Source: Streptomyces sp. S465 (lineage in GTDB: Bacteria > Actinomycetota > Actinomycetes > Streptomycetales > Streptomycetaceae). From it: a stretch of 64,000 bases of DNA. Of the stretch, positions 63,412 through 64,000 are shown piece after piece; position 1 is the first letter of the stretch, and every line of letters begins with the position of its first letter. The stretch lies in NCBI RefSeq assembly GCF_026898115.1, contig NZ_CP114036.1, positions 8,736,001-8,800,000 on the forward strand. The letters run 5' to 3'. The translations under genes were made by a program, and so were the position numbers. The notes under the pieces are model-generated. The model was not told where the DNA came from. It ran no database searches and worked only from the letters and a program-made list of their open reading frames with translations.

Positions 63412-64000
63412 TCACCGGGTCCCGGAGGTGGTCGTCGACACCCACCGCCGTACGGCCTCGATCAGGGTGCGGCTGCTGTCGAGCGCGGCCCGGAGCCCCT
63501 CCTGGGGGCTGGAGCCCGCGCGCTGGTGGAGGACGACGCCGAGGATCAGCCGGTCGTGTCCCGCGCCGTCGGGCGCGGTGGCCGCCCACATCAGGGCGCC
63601 GCCGGCGGGTGTGCTGGAGCCGGTCTTGAGGCCGATCACACCGGCCGTGCCCAGCAGGGTGTTGGTGTTGCGGATCGGGCCGGGCACACCGGGGACGGTG
63701 GTGCTGGGCTTGGCGACGATGGCTCGGAACACCTCGTTGCGCATCACCCGCCGCGCCAGTTTCAGCTGGTCGGCGCTGGTGCTGGTGGTCGTGGACTCGA
63801 TGCCGCTGGCGCCGCTGTAGGTGGTGTGGCGCATGCCCAGATCGTGGGCGGCCCGGTTCATCTTCGCCACGAACGCCTCCTGCGAGCCCGCGTCCCAGCG
63901 GGCCAGCAGCCGGGCGATGTTGTTCCCGGAGGGGATCAGCATCAGTTCCAGCACGTGTCGTTCGCTCAGCCGCTGTCCGGCCCGCACCCGCACGCTCGAC
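63412..64000 (-). CDS. D-alanyl-D-alanine carboxypeptidase (peptidase S11), partial
   Basis: The C-terminal 195 codons of a penicillin-binding-type carboxypeptidase that trims peptidoglycan stem peptides outside the membrane. Visible active-site elements are the S-x-N motif in LMLIPSGNNIARLLARW and the K-T-G motif in GLKTGSSTPAGGAL; the S-x-x-K nucleophile and signal peptide lie beyond the right edge. An internal ATG is not the start, since the frame is open and coding-like to base 64000. No C-terminal membrane anchor is seen before the stop. It is the upstream gene of the EEP operon. Confidence 0.9.
   Translation of the reverse strand, partial: SSVRVRAGQRLSERHVLELMLIPSGNNIARLLARWDAGSQEAFVAKMNRAAHDLGMRHTTYSGASGIESTTTSTSADQLKLARRVMRNEVFRAIVAKPSTTVPGVPGPIRNTNTLLGTAGVIGLKTGSSTPAGGALMWAATAPDGAGHDRLILGVVLHQRAGSSPQEGLRAALDSSRTLIEAVRRWVSTTTSGTR

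Overview
The window looks like Streptomyces (or a very close actinomycete) chromosome. This is inferred from very high GC with strong third-position GC bias, GTG/TTG starts, SpoIIE-type phosphatases fused to RsbW-like ATPases, a SigB/SigF-family sigma factor, a DUF5133 protein, MmyB-type XRE regulators, CBS-BON and universal stress proteins. It is accessory in character: about 50 intact genes in short, mostly unrelated operons, each with a local regulator, and an unusual number of gene remnants. No rRNA, tRNA, CRISPR array, IS element or prophage was recognised.

Layout. 1-759: start of a sugar ABC permease running off the left edge. 950-6004: a small quinol-monooxygenase-like protein, then alcohol dehydrogenase, DUF59 protein and amidohydrolase, divergent from a GAF/HTH_8 regulator across a perfect palindrome. 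These resemble the accessory genes of propane/acetone-type di-iron monooxygenase clusters, but no monooxygenase is present. 6023-10020: CGNR regulator and two ABC-F proteins. 10227-10840: two gene remnants. 10850-15340: amidase, TetR/oxidoreductase pair with twin operators, AraC/VOC pair. 15445-18420: PAS/GAF/PP2C/ATPase signalling protein. 18610-21447: a cysteine-type leader peptide ahead of two flavin-dependent monooxygenases (probable sulfur scavenging). 21517-27673: hydrolase, XRE regulator, AcoR-like activator divergent from an acetoin/diacetyl-reductase-like SDR, TetR, DinB protein. 27700-32697: UvrA-like protein, dialkylglycine decarboxylase, luciferase-like oxidoreductase. 32864-34951: second PP2C/ATPase protein. 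34994-36530: secreted PL7 alginate lyase and an inverted PL7 remnant. 36763-39850: membrane Ser/Thr kinase, DUF5133 protein, sigma factor. 40134-43658: LysR divergent from pcaF-pcaI-pcaJ (end of the beta-ketoadipate pathway). 43690-44225: remnants. 44416-48660: a giant molybdopterin reductase-flavoprotein fusion. 48726-53173: a decaying, dormancy-like region with CBS-BON, USP and broken genes. 53195-58226: ferric-reductase-like protein, FMN-binding protein and ApbE, divergent from a two-component system. 58406-64000: FadR-type regulator, FUSC membrane protein with an added C-terminal domain, EEP-family membrane protein and a partial D,D-carboxypeptidase.

How genes work together. The best-supported modules are: the flavinylation/electron-transfer operon with its sensor kinase pair; the pca thiolase/CoA-transferase operon with its LysR regulator; the putative cysteine-attenuated flavin monooxygenases; and two GAF/HTH activators each facing a small oxidoreductase gene. 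Several genes appear to have leaderless mRNAs, with a TAnnnT box placed so that the predicted transcription start is the start codon.
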